The notes: generated by a model not told the origin, from the letters alone. Shown: positions 1 to 5,774, counted from the stretch's first letter. The stretch is DNA of 6,209 nt from CAVRTJ01 sp046704825 (GCA_046704825.1 JBJKRE010000228.1:1-6209); one strand, 5' to 3'. Translations and numbers: made by a program.

Positions 1-90
1 TCCCGCCATCAATAATGAACAAGACTAATTGGCTTTTAAACAAGGAGTAAATAGCCACAATACAATTAAAAAGTACAGTAGATAAAACTC
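1..90. other. AT-rich segment at the window edge, no confident gene
   Basis: By direct count 29 of these 90 bases are G or C, in a window that is otherwise strongly GC-rich, and the change at about position 90 is sharp. On the plus strand a frame open from the left edge ends at TAA 48-50, giving residues PPSIMNKTNWLLNKE; this could be the tail of a gene lying outside the window or chance. On the minus strand a 22-codon ATG frame (93 down to 25) encodes a very hydrophobic peptide, but T-rich DNA favours Phe and Leu codons by chance and no well-spaced ribosome binding site precedes it. An AAGGAG at 42-47 has no start codon at a suitable distance. The segment may be intergenic DNA, a promoter region or the end of an acquired piece; I cannot decide. 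Confidence 0.4.
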
Positions 91-351
91 CATGGCTTCC
101 GCATCTATCGCCGTGGTGAAGCGCTCGAACGGGACCTGGTCGGGAAAGGACGCTTCGCCGGCGAGACAGTTCGCGGCGCGTCCGCTGTCCAAAACGAAGG
201 ACGTCGGCCGATCGCCCGGGTCTGCGCCTGACAGTCGCCGTTCGAGGCTTCAGGTTTGCGGGCCGTGTCCTCGGACGGAGAAGGGCGGACCGCAGGCGAG
301 CGGGTCGCGAGGTGTTCCCTTTCGCCGGAACGTGCAGGAAGCTCGGCGGGG
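91..351. other. GC-rich stretch with no convincing gene
   Basis: A plus-strand open frame runs from ATG 92 to TAA 355 (87 residues). Its composition is dominated by Arg, Ser, Pro and Gly, its third codon positions are clearly less GC-biased than those of the pyr and radA genes, no Shine-Dalgarno sequence precedes it, and I recognise no family. I regard it as non-coding sequence downstream of the csp terminator. Short complementary segments exist, for example TGCGG near 256 with CCGCA near 291, so some RNA structure is possible. No tRNA, rRNA or other known RNA can be identified by eye. Confidence 0.4.
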
Positions 352-385
352 ATAAAATAAAAAGAGGGGCCCCTGAAGGCCCCTC
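352..385 (-). terminator. Intrinsic terminator of the csp gene
   Basis: GAGGGGCC (364-371) and GGCCCCTC (378-385) form a perfect 8-bp GC-rich stem with a 6-base loop. Read on the minus strand, the stem is followed at once by a T-rich run (complement of the A-rich 352-363). It starts 32 bases beyond the csp stop codon, which is the expected place for a Rho-independent terminator of that gene. On the plus strand the downstream sequence has only a weak T-run, so it acts mainly in the minus direction. Confidence 0.9.
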
Positions 386-417
386 TCCCTGATTTGTCCG
401 TAGTGTAGCGCAGGGCG

Positions 418-624
418 TTACTCGCGGACCACCTGAACCAGGTCCGCCTGGGGACCCTTGGTGCCTTCCCTGACCTCGAAGGTCACGCGGTCACCTTCGG
501 TGAGCTTGCGGAACCCGTTGCCCTGGATGGCGCTGTAGTGGACGAAGACGTCTTTGCCTTCATCCATCGTGATGAAGCCATAGCCCTTTTTCTCGTCGAA
601 CCACTTCACTGTCCCTGTAGCCAT
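418..624 (-). CDS. Cold-shock-domain protein (CspA family)
   Basis: This is a 68-residue single cold-shock domain, the normal length for the family. It should be a cytoplasmic OB-fold protein that binds single-stranded RNA and DNA and acts as an RNA chaperone. Both nucleic-acid-binding motifs are intact: KGYGFI (RNP1, residues 13-18) and VFVHYS (RNP2, residues 26-31), along with the TVKWF start and the GPQA segment near residue 58. The start at 624 is preferred to an in-frame ATG at 657 because AAGGAG (630-635) sits 5 bases upstream and the family begins at MATGTVKWF. The 11 extra residues of the longer form match nothing in the family. The gene is monocistronic: its own promoter lies upstream and a strong terminator follows. 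The inferred 5' leader is short (about 45 bases), unlike the long leaders of strongly cold-induced csp genes, so constitutive or growth-linked expression is as likely as cold induction. Which paralogue it is (cspA, cspC, cspE and so on) cannot be told. Confidence 0.95.
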   Translation of the reverse strand: MATGTVKWFDEKKGYGFITMDEGKDVFVHYSAIQGNGFRKLTEGDRVTFEVREGTKGPQADLVQVVRE

Positions 625-676
625 TGGAACTCCTTGTAATGAATGGCCCTCCGGCAAACCGCTCGCCGAAGATCAA

Positions 677-706
677 AACCTATCACCCCTGTTTTTTAAA
701 AGTCAA
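677..706 (-). promoter_or_regulatory. Probable sigma70-type promoter of csp
   Basis: On the minus strand TTGACT (706-701) is an excellent -35 box. Eighteen bases downstream is TAGGTT (682-677), a poor -10 match; ATAGGT with a 17-base spacer is an alternative. Initiation near 670 would give a leader of about 45 bases before the csp start. The copy of ACAGGGGT inside the spacer is noted separately as a possible regulatory site. The -35 box is clear, while the exact -10 is uncertain. Confidence 0.55.
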
Positions 707-737
707 GAAAGCAGGCCCTGCGACCCCTGTAAACAGG
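685..737. repeat. Short direct and inverted repeats in the csp/pyrR divergent region
   Basis: ACCCCTGT occurs at 685-692 and again at 723-730, exactly 38 bases apart. The first copy lies between the -35 and -10 boxes of the csp promoter and the second lies just upstream of its -35. The second copy is also one arm of an inverted repeat, CCTGT-AA-ACAGG (726-737). Such an arrangement would fit a repressor or activator site controlling csp or the divergent pyr promoter, but eight-base repeats can arise by chance and no regulator is identified. Confidence 0.3.
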
Positions 738-763
738 TGACTTGGAGCCCCGGTCAGGCCCCC

Positions 764-775
764 GCGCCCGGGCGC
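764..775. repeat. 12-bp perfect palindrome upstream of the pyr promoter
   Basis: GCGCCCGGGCGC is a perfect palindrome that ends 19 bases before the pyr -35 box. It could be an activator or repressor site, or simply GC-rich sequence folding on itself. No known operator consensus is matched. Confidence 0.25.
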
Positions 776-794
776 TCCTGTCCTGAAAACCGCG

Positions 795-823
795 TTGACA
801 CCCCAGGGGGGGCACGATACACT
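795..823 (+). promoter_or_regulatory. Sigma70-type promoter of the pyrRBC operon
   Basis: A perfect -35 box TTGACA (795-800) is separated by the ideal 17 bases from TACACT (818-823), which matches the -10 consensus at four of six positions including T1, A2 and the final T. Transcription would begin near 829-831, leaving an untranslated leader of about 120 bases before pyrR. This is the best promoter in the window and points into the pyr genes. Confidence 0.8.
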
Positions 824-828
824 GCGAC

Positions 829-948
829 CTCAGGTATGGACGGGCTGTAACATCCGGAAGACAGGACATTTGTGATCATTTGGCGTGGTGCGCCGGGCGG
901 GGCCCCGTGGCGGCACGGGCCGGGCCGGGTGCGGAAATCGGAGCGCAC
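829..948 (+). promoter_or_regulatory. pyrR leader with hairpins, candidate PyrR/UMP control region
   Basis: The predicted leader holds two hairpins visible by eye. The first is CTGT (845-848) pairing with ACAG (861-864) around the 12-base loop AACATCCGGAAG. The second is CCCGTG (904-909) pairing with CACGGG (914-919) around GCGG. In other bacteria UMP-bound PyrR binds a hairpin in its own operon's mRNA whose loop carries a UCCxGxGAGG-like sequence; UCCGGAAGAC at 853-862 resembles it only partly. No hairpin here is followed by a T-run, so classical transcription attenuation is not evident. The second hairpin ends about 20 bases before the Shine-Dalgarno sequence, which would fit control of translation start, as proposed for PyrR in actinobacteria. 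The regulatory role is an inference. Confidence 0.35.
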
Positions 949-1497
949 ATGAAACGCAAAACTATCCTTGACGCCACGGGCATTTCGCGGTCCCTGGGGC
1001 GGCTGGCGCTGGAGCTGAGCGAGCGGCTGCAGGGCTGCAGGGACGTCGTGCTGATAGGCATTCACCGGAGGGGCGTACCCCTTGCCCGCCGGATCGCCGA
1101 AACCCTCAAGAAGGTGGAAAAGGTCGACGTCCCGGTAGGGAGCCTGGACATCAACCTATACCGCGACGACTTCTCGACCGTGGGCGCGGCGCCAACGCTT
1201 CGCGGCACGCAGGTGGACTTCGACATCGAGGGCCGGATCGTGGTTCTGGTGGACGATGTGCTCTTCACCGGGCGCACGGTGCGGGCCGCCCTGGACGCGC
1301 TGGTGGACCTGGGTCGGCCCTCCAAGGTGCAGCTGGCGGTGCTGGTCGACCGGGGGCACCGGGAACTTCCCATCCAGGCAGACTACGTGGGCCTTTCCCT
1401 CAACACCCGCCGCGAAGACATGGTGGAGCTGCGGCTCTCGGAAATCGACGGTGAGGACGCCCTTGTCCTCGAGAGCCCCGGCTCGGCCCAGAAATAG
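949..1497 (+). CDS. pyrR: Bifunctional pyr operon regulator / uracil phosphoribosyltransferase PyrR
   Basis: This 182-residue type I phosphoribosyltransferase fold has the usual PyrR length. The PRPP-binding loop VVLVDDVLFTGRT (residues 98-110) is intact and characteristic. GIHRRGVPLARR (37-48), DINLYRDD (68-75) and DRGHRELPIQADYVG (134-148) are other conserved PyrR segments. PyrR proteins bind pyr-operon mRNA in response to UMP, opposed by PRPP, and many also have uracil phosphoribosyltransferase activity, converting uracil plus PRPP to UMP. The ATG at 949 is chosen over an in-frame ATG at 880 because GGAG (940-943) lies 5 bases upstream and known PyrR proteins begin close to KRKTILDA; the 23 upstream residues look like translated leader. 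It is the first gene of the operon, 19 bases before pyrB, the classic place for this autoregulator. Confidence 0.95.
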   Translation: MKRKTILDATGISRSLGRLALELSERLQGCRDVVLIGIHRRGVPLARRIAETLKKVEKVDVPVGSLDINLYRDDFSTVGAAPTLRGTQVDFDIEGRIVVLVDDVLFTGRTVRAALDALVDLGRPSKVQLAVLVDRGHRELPIQADYVGLSLNTRREDMVELRLSEIDGEDALVLESPGSAQK

Positions 1498-1516
1498 GAA
1501 GGGATAGGAGGCATTC

Positions 1517-2455
1517 ATGCAATTCGGACACAAGGACCTCCTGGGCATCGAGAACCTGTCCGCGGAGGACATCACGACCATACTCGACACGGCGGAGAAG
1601 ATGGCCGAGGTCTCCAGGCGGCCGCTCAAAAAGGTGCCCGCCCTGAGGGGCAAGCTGGTGGTCAACCTCTTTTTCGAGAACTCCACGCGGACCCGGTCCT
1701 CGTTCGAGATCGCCGAGAAGAGGCTCTCCGCCGACGCCCTCAACTTCTCCGCGAGCACGTCCTCGGTCCAGAAGGGCGAGAGCCTGGTGGACACGGTCCT
1801 CAACCTCGAGCGCATGCAGCCCGACTGCTACGTGATGCGCCACGGGAGCGCCGGGTCCTGCAACCTGATCCGGCGGTTCACGAAGGCCGCCATCGTCAAC
1901 GCCGGGGACGGCGCCCACGAACATCCGACGCAGGCGCTCCTGGACGCCATGACCATCCGCCAGAAGAAGGGCGGGTTCGAGGGGCTGGACGTCCTCATCG
2001 CGGGCGACATCAGCCACTCCCGGGTGGTGGGTTCGAACATCCGTCTCCTGAACACCATGGGAGCGAAGGTGACCGTCTGCGGACCCGCGACGCTCCTGCC
2101 GCCGGATATCGAGAGCATGGGCGTCAAGGCCACCACGGACCTGGAGGGCGCCCTGCGCGGCAAGGACGTGGTCATGATGCTCCGCATCCAGCTCGAGCGG
2201 CAGCGCAAGGGCCTCTTTCCCTCCCTGCTGGAGTACTACAAGTCCTACGGGCTCACGCAGGAGCGCCTCAAGCTGGCCAAGAAGGACGTGATCGTGATGC
2301 ACCCGGGACCCATCAACCGGGGCGTGGAGATGTCATCCGAGGTCGCGGACGGGCCTTATTCGGTCATCCTGGATCAGGTGGAGAACGGCGTGTCGGTGCG
2401 CATGGCCGTCCTGTACCTTCTGCTCGGTGGGGGCGACAATGAAGCGGCTCATTAA
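1517..2455 (+). CDS. pyrB: Aspartate carbamoyltransferase catalytic subunit PyrB
   Basis: This 312-residue enzyme condenses carbamoyl phosphate with L-aspartate to form N-carbamoyl-L-aspartate in the cytoplasm, the committed step of pyrimidine synthesis. The carbamoyl-phosphate motif STRTR (residues 56-60) follows FFEN. SSVQKGES (82-89) carries the active-site loop Ser and Lys that reach in from a neighbouring subunit. HPTQ (136-139), GDISHSR (163-169) and HPGPINRG (262-269) are all in place, so the enzyme should be active. TAGGAGG (1505-1511) lies 5 bases before the ATG. There is no N-terminal extension of the pseudomonad type and no pyrI regulatory-subunit gene next to it. The last 17 bases overlap pyrC, implying translational coupling. 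Together with an active-looking dihydroorotase, this suggests an ATCase-DHOase complex rather than the enterobacterial PyrB-PyrI enzyme; that part is inference. Confidence 0.97.
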   Translation: MQFGHKDLLGIENLSAEDITTILDTAEKMAEVSRRPLKKVPALRGKLVVNLFFENSTRTRSSFEIAEKRLSADALNFSASTSSVQKGESLVDTVLNLERMQPDCYVMRHGSAGSCNLIRRFTKAAIVNAGDGAHEHPTQALLDAMTIRQKKGGFEGLDVLIAGDISHSRVVGSNIRLLNTMGAKVTVCGPATLLPPDIESMGVKATTDLEGALRGKDVVMMLRIQLERQRKGLFPSLLEYYKSYGLTQERLKLAKKDVIVMHPGPINRGVEMSSEVADGPYSVILDQVENGVSVRMAVLYLLLGGGDNEAAH

Positions 2456-3716
2456 GAACGGGCGGGTGGTCGATCCCGCATCCGGCACGGACGAAACGCT
2501 GGACATACTCATCGAAGACGGCACCATCAGGGCGGTGGACAAGAAGATCGCGGCCAGAGGCGCCGAGGTCTTCGACGCCACCGGGCTGGTGGTGGCGCCC
2601 GGCTTCATCGACATGCACGTCCACCTGCGCGAACCCGGCTTCGAACGGAAGGAGACCATCGCCTCGGGGCTGGCCGCCGCGCTCGCCGGCGGGTTCACGG
2701 TTGTGTGCTCCATGCCGAACACCGATCCCGTGAACGACAACGGTTCCGTGACCCGCTACATTCTGGAGCGCGCCAGGCTGGCGGGGCCCGTGGCGGTCTA
2801 TCCCATCGGCGCGGTGACCAAAGGGTCCAGGGGCGAGGAACTGGCCCCTTACGCCGAACTCAGGGAGGCGGGCGTGAGGGCCCTCTCGGACGACGGCAAC
2901 CCGGTGGCCCGCGCGTCGATCATGCGGCGCGCGCTCGAATACGCGGGATCGCTGGGCATGTTGGTCATCGACCACGCGGAAGACAAGGACCTGGTGGGCG
3001 ACGGCGTGATGCACGAGGGTCCGGTGTCCGTCCGGCTCGGCATGAAGGGCATTCCGTCGGAGGCGGAGTCCATCCCCGTCCGGCGGGACATCGCCCTCGC
3101 GGCCCTGACGGGCCGGCGCGTCCATATCGCCCACGTCTCGACGCGGCAGGCGGTGGAGGCCGTTCGGTCGGCCAAGAAGCGCCGGCTGCCCGTTACGGCC
3201 GAGGCGACTCCGCACCATTTCAGCCTGACGGACGAGGCGGTGGCCGGCTACGACACGCACACGAAAATGAATCCCCCGCTCAGGTCCCGGGACGACGTGG
3301 ATGCAGTCATCGAAGGCCTGGCGGACGGCACGATCGACGTGATCGCCACGGACCACGCACCGCACACCTACGAGGAGAAGCTCCAGGAGTTCGATCGCGC
3401 GCCCAACGGGATCATTGGCCTCCAGACCGCCATTCCCCTGGCGCTCGACCGGCTGGTGCTCACCGACAGGATCTCCCTCAAGCGCATGGTGGACGCCTTT
3501 TCGTATTCGCCGGCCCGCCTGCTCGGGCTGGACGCGAAGGGCCGCATCGCCACGGGCATGGACGCGGATCTGACCCTGTTCTCGCTCAGGAAGAAGACGC
3601 GGCTCAAAGACAGGGACATCCGGTCCCTCAGCAGGAACACGCCCTTCCTCGATCAGGGCATGCGGGGCGCCGTGGCGGGCGTCATCATCGCTGGGAGCGT
3701 CTACACGGGCTCCTGA
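2439..3716 (+). CDS. pyrC: Dihydroorotase PyrC (class I)
   Basis: This 425-residue amidohydrolase interconverts N-carbamoyl-L-aspartate and dihydroorotate, step 3 of UMP synthesis. The metal ligands are visible: DMHVHLREPG with H60, H62 and the substrate-binding R64; SDDG with D151/D152 where carbamylated-lysine forms carry Lys; H179 in IDHAED; H232 in AHVST; and D305 in ATDHAPH. This pattern is that of the class I, Aquifex-like enzymes with Asp in place of the bridging Lys, which is known for that subgroup. All catalytic residues are present, so it is an active enzyme and not a degenerate pyrC' form. The ATG at 2439 is preferred to a GTG at 2427 because a G-rich Shine-Dalgarno (2429-2433) sits 5 bases before it and the family begins at K-L-I-K-N-G. 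The start overlaps the end of pyrB by 17 bases. Confidence 0.96.
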   Translation: MKRLIKNGRVVDPASGTDETLDILIEDGTIRAVDKKIAARGAEVFDATGLVVAPGFIDMHVHLREPGFERKETIASGLAAALAGGFTVVCSMPNTDPVNDNGSVTRYILERARLAGPVAVYPIGAVTKGSRGEELAPYAELREAGVRALSDDGNPVARASIMRRALEYAGSLGMLVIDHAEDKDLVGDGVMHEGPVSVRLGMKGIPSEAESIPVRRDIALAALTGRRVHIAHVSTRQAVEAVRSAKKRRLPVTAEATPHHFSLTDEAVAGYDTHTKMNPPLRSRDDVDAVIEGLADGTIDVIATDHAPHTYEEKLQEFDRAPNGIIGLQTAIPLALDRLVLTDRISLKRMVDAFSYSPARLLGLDAKGRIATGMDADLTLFSLRKKTRLKDRDIRSLSRNTPFLDQGMRGAVAGVIIAGSVYTGS

Positions 3717-3725
3717 CGGCAATAA

Positions 3726-3753
3726 GGCGGGGAGGCCCGGCGGCCTCTCCGCC
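3726..3753 (+). terminator. Strong hairpin between pyrC and radA, possible partial terminator
   Basis: Positions 3726-3737 pair with 3742-3753 over 12 bp with a single G-U and a CGGC loop, beginning 10 bases after the pyrC stop. The following sequence TCTGTTCTCC is only moderately T-rich, so complete Rho-independent termination is uncertain. It could reduce transcription into radA or protect the 3' end of the pyr mRNA from exonucleases. No clear separate promoter is visible in the 60-base gap before radA, so read-through is likely the main source of radA transcript. Confidence 0.5.
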
Positions 3754-3776
3754 TCTGTTCTCCGGGGCGAACGGCC

Positions 3777-5135
3777 ATGGGCAGGCCCACCACCATCTTC
3801 ATCTGTCAGGCGTGCGGAACGCAGAGCCCCAAGTGGCTCGGGCGCTGTCCCGGCTGCGGGGAGTGGAACAGCCTCGCCGAGGAGACTCTGCCGGACGGCC
3901 GGGCCGCCGTGTCGGCGGGGTCCACCGCCAGGGCCGTGCCCCTGGACGAGATCCGGCCCGAGGAGGGCAGGCGCCTTGGTTCGGGCATGGCGGAGGTGGA
4001 TCGCGTCCTGGGCGGAGGGCTCTTCCCGGGAGGGGCCGTCCTGCTGGGGGGCGATCCCGGCGTCGGCAAGACCACCCTCCTGCTGCAGGTGTGCGGGGCC
4101 ATCGGCCGGGCCGGGCCGGTACTCTTCGCCAGCGGGGAGGAGTCTCTCGAACAGGTGGCGTCGAGGGCCCGCAGGCTGGGCGTCGAGGCTCCGGGCCTCC
4201 ACCTTCTGGCCGAGACGTCAGTGGAGAGCGTCCTCGAAGAGGTTGAGCGGCTGTCGGCCACCGTGCTGGTGGTGGACTCGATCCAGACGGCGTCCGTCCA
4301 GGGCCTGACCTCGGTGTCGGGCTCGCTGTCCCAGGTGCGCGACTCGTCCGTCCGCTACATCGAAGCGGCCAAGCGGCGGGCCATGCCGGTGTTCCTGGTC
4401 GGCCACATCACGAAGGACGGGATGATCGCGGGGCCCAAGGCGCTCGAGCACATGGTCGACACGGTGCTCTACCTGGAGGGCGAACGCTACCGGCACATGA
4501 AGGTCCTCAGGGCCCAGAAGAACCGCTTCGGCGCCACGTCGGAAATGGCCCTCATGGAGATGACCTCCGAGGGCCTGAAGGCCGTCGAGAACCCGTCGGC
4601 CGCCCTCCTGGCGGACCGGCCGACAAACGTGGCCGGGTCGGTCATCGGCGTGGCGCTCCAGGGGACCCGGCCGCTCCTCTTCGAAATCCAGGCGCTCACG
4701 TCGCCCTCGGCCTTCGGGCTGGCCAAGCGCATGAGCGTGGGGCTCGACCGGAACCGCGTCCAGCTCCTCACGGCGGTGCTGGAGCGGGCCATGCACATCA
4801 CCCTCGGGGACAAGGACCTCTTCGTCAACGTCGTGGGCGGGGTGGAACTCGAGGAGCCCGCGCTGGACCTCCCCCTGTGCCTCGCCGTCGCGTCGGCCTA
4901 CCTCGGAAAACCTCTTCCCTCGGACCTGGCCGCATTCGGAGAAGTGGGGCTGGCCGGCGAGATCCGGGGGGTGGGCTCGCCCTCCGAGCGCCTGGCGGAG
5001 GCGTCGGCTCTGGGCTTCGGGCGCTGCCTGCTCCCGCAGTCGGACAGGGATCGCCTGAAGGACGGCACCGGCGACGGGATCGACCTCACGCCCGTCAAGA
5101 CCCTGGCCGACGCCGTGGACGCCTACCTGGCCTGA
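3777..5135 (+). CDS. radA: DNA repair protein RadA (Sms)
   Basis: This 452-residue RecA-related ATPase promotes branch migration of recombination intermediates and helps repair stalled or broken forks in the cytoplasm. The family's domain order is complete: an N-terminal four-cysteine zinc finger (C10, C13, C24, C27); a RecA-like core with Walker A GDPGVGKT (92-99), Walker B VLVVDS (163-168) and the RadA-specific KNRFG motif (248-252); and a C-terminal Lon-protease-like domain from about residue 345 (FVNVVGGVELEEPALDLPL to FGEVGLAGEIRGV). That last domain is structural rather than proteolytic in known RadA proteins. The start is supported by the family pattern of a few residues before the CxxC finger, although the ribosome binding site (GGGG near 3764-3767) is weak and distant. 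It follows pyrC on the same strand after a hairpin. There is no known functional link with pyrimidine synthesis, so the pairing is probably positional. Confidence 0.97.
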   Translation: MGRPTTIFICQACGTQSPKWLGRCPGCGEWNSLAEETLPDGRAAVSAGSTARAVPLDEIRPEEGRRLGSGMAEVDRVLGGGLFPGGAVLLGGDPGVGKTTLLLQVCGAIGRAGPVLFASGEESLEQVASRARRLGVEAPGLHLLAETSVESVLEEVERLSATVLVVDSIQTASVQGLTSVSGSLSQVRDSSVRYIEAAKRRAMPVFLVGHITKDGMIAGPKALEHMVDTVLYLEGERYRHMKVLRAQKNRFGATSEMALMEMTSEGLKAVENPSAALLADRPTNVAGSVIGVALQGTRPLLFEIQALTSPSAFGLAKRMSVGLDRNRVQLLTAVLERAMHITLGDKDLFVNVVGGVELEEPALDLPLCLAVASAYLGKPLPSDLAAFGEVGLAGEIRGVGSPSERLAEASALGFGRCLLPQSDRDRLKDGTGDGIDLTPVKTLADAVDAYLA

Positions 5136-5156
5136 TGCTTTCGGGGCGCGGAGCCG

Positions 5157-5183
5157 AAAAAAGGGCCCGCGCTCGGCGGGCCC
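5157..5183 (-). terminator. Intrinsic terminator of the lipoprotein gene
   Basis: GGGCCCGC (5163-5170) pairs perfectly with GCGGGCCC (5176-5183) around a 5-base loop. Read on the minus strand, the stem is followed directly by TTTTTT (complement of 5157-5162), the form of a strong Rho-independent terminator, 28 bases beyond the lipoprotein stop. The hairpin is also 27 bases after the radA stop, but its plus-strand tail has no T-run, so any effect on radA transcripts would be weaker. It separates the two convergent groups. Confidence 0.9.
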
Positions 5184-5210
5184 CTCACGGTTTCGCACTA
5201 AGAAGAGTGA

Positions 5211-5774
5211 CTATTTTCCGGTCGTCTTTTGGGTCGACGTCGACGCGTTGTCGCCCGGAATGGCGGGGTGGCCGGCCGGCAACTGGTTGCTTCCGCCGTG
5301 GGAGGATTCCATCCCCGGCATGCCGGGGTGTCCCGGGGGCATGCCGGAGCCGGCGTTCGTGGCGCCCCCGTGGCCTTCTCCGCCCTTGGGGTTGGAGCCC
5401 GTGACGGTCCAGGCGCCGTCCTTCTTGGCGAGTTTGTAGTCGTAGACCATGGCCGGCATGCTGCTGCCCTGGAGGCCGTAGCTCACGGTCACCGAGGCCT
5501 TGTCACCCTCGATCTTGTAGTCGGAAAGCGCCATGGTCATCTTGCTGGTGTCCACGTGGCGGACGTTGCGGATGTAGTCCTGGATGGCGTCTGCGATGGC
5601 CTGGTGTTCGGGCGACAGGTTGTTCTCCGACGTGGCGGGCGTGGTCGAAGCGGCGGCCGCCGGGGTCTTGGCGGTCTCTTTGGCCGGGGGCTGGGTCTTC
5701 TGGCACCCCACGATGAAAATCAGGCCCAGCGAAGCGAGGGCCAGGGTCAGGGCGATGAAGCGGGATTTGTTCAT
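5211..5774 (-). CDS. Predicted lipoprotein with a GHP-repeat tail, function unknown
   Basis: This 187-residue protein starts with a type II signal peptide: basic MNKSRF, a hydrophobic stretch to about residue 22, and lipobox IVGC with the lipidated Cys at 24. Gln follows the Cys, so outer-membrane retention is expected in a Gram-negative cell. Residues 25-52 are a Pro/Ala/Thr linker. Residues 53-128 form a compact alpha-then-beta region (LSPEHQAIADAIQDYI, then strands ending in GAWTVTGSN), which resembles small NTF2-like or DUF4878-type periplasmic domains, but I cannot assign a family. The tail from 130 on is Gly/Pro/His/Met-rich and contains two related units, MPPGHPGMPG (145-154) and LPAGHPAIPG (165-174). 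AAGGAAG (5781-5787) lies 6 bases before the ATG. Seventy-three bases separate it from the upstream HAD gene on the same strand; no clear promoter is seen there, so co-transcription is possible. Metal binding or surface attachment by the tail is only a guess. Confidence 0.85.
   Translation of the reverse strand: MNKSRFIALTLALASLGLIFIVGCQKTQPPAKETAKTPAAAASTTPATSENNLSPEHQAIADAIQDYIRNVRHVDTSKMTMALSDYKIEGDKASVTVSYGLQGSSMPAMVYDYKLAKKDGAWTVTGSNPKGGEGHGGATNAGSGMPPGHPGMPGMESSHGGSNQLPAGHPAIPGDNASTSTQKTTGK

Noticed and set aside
235..250. GTTCGAG resembling a tRNA T-loop
   Set aside because: The flanking bases do not form a T-stem, and no acceptor, D or anticodon arms can be built around it.
92..355. 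Plus-strand open frame of 87 residues as a hypothetical protein
   Set aside because: It has no ribosome binding site, a weak third-position GC bias compared with the true genes, an Arg/Ser/Pro/Gly-rich composition typical of chance frames in GC-rich DNA, and no recognisable family.
625..657. Upstream ATG extending Csp by 11 residues
   Set aside because: The AAGGAG site lies between the two starts and fits the downstream ATG, which gives the standard 68-residue protein.
880..948. Upstream ATG extending PyrR by 23 residues
   Set aside because: The extension reads as translated GC-rich leader, has no Shine-Dalgarno sequence, and is absent from the PyrR family; the ATG at 949 has GGAG at correct spacing.
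2364..4202. Long minus-strand open frame of 612 residues antisense to pyrC and radA
   Set aside because: It is a shadow of high-GC coding sequence on the other strand; its Arg/Gly/His/Pro-rich translation has no motifs, and the overlapped pyrC and radA are unmistakable.
2705..4246. Plus-strand 513-residue frame overlapping pyrC and radA
   Set aside because: It is an out-of-frame shadow spanning two well-supported genes and their intergenic hairpin, with low-complexity Arg/Gly composition.
4830..4950. Lon-like domain of RadA lacking the protease serine as an unusual loss
   Set aside because: RadA proteins in general have a non-proteolytic Lon-like domain, and the PALDLPL form here agrees with the family.
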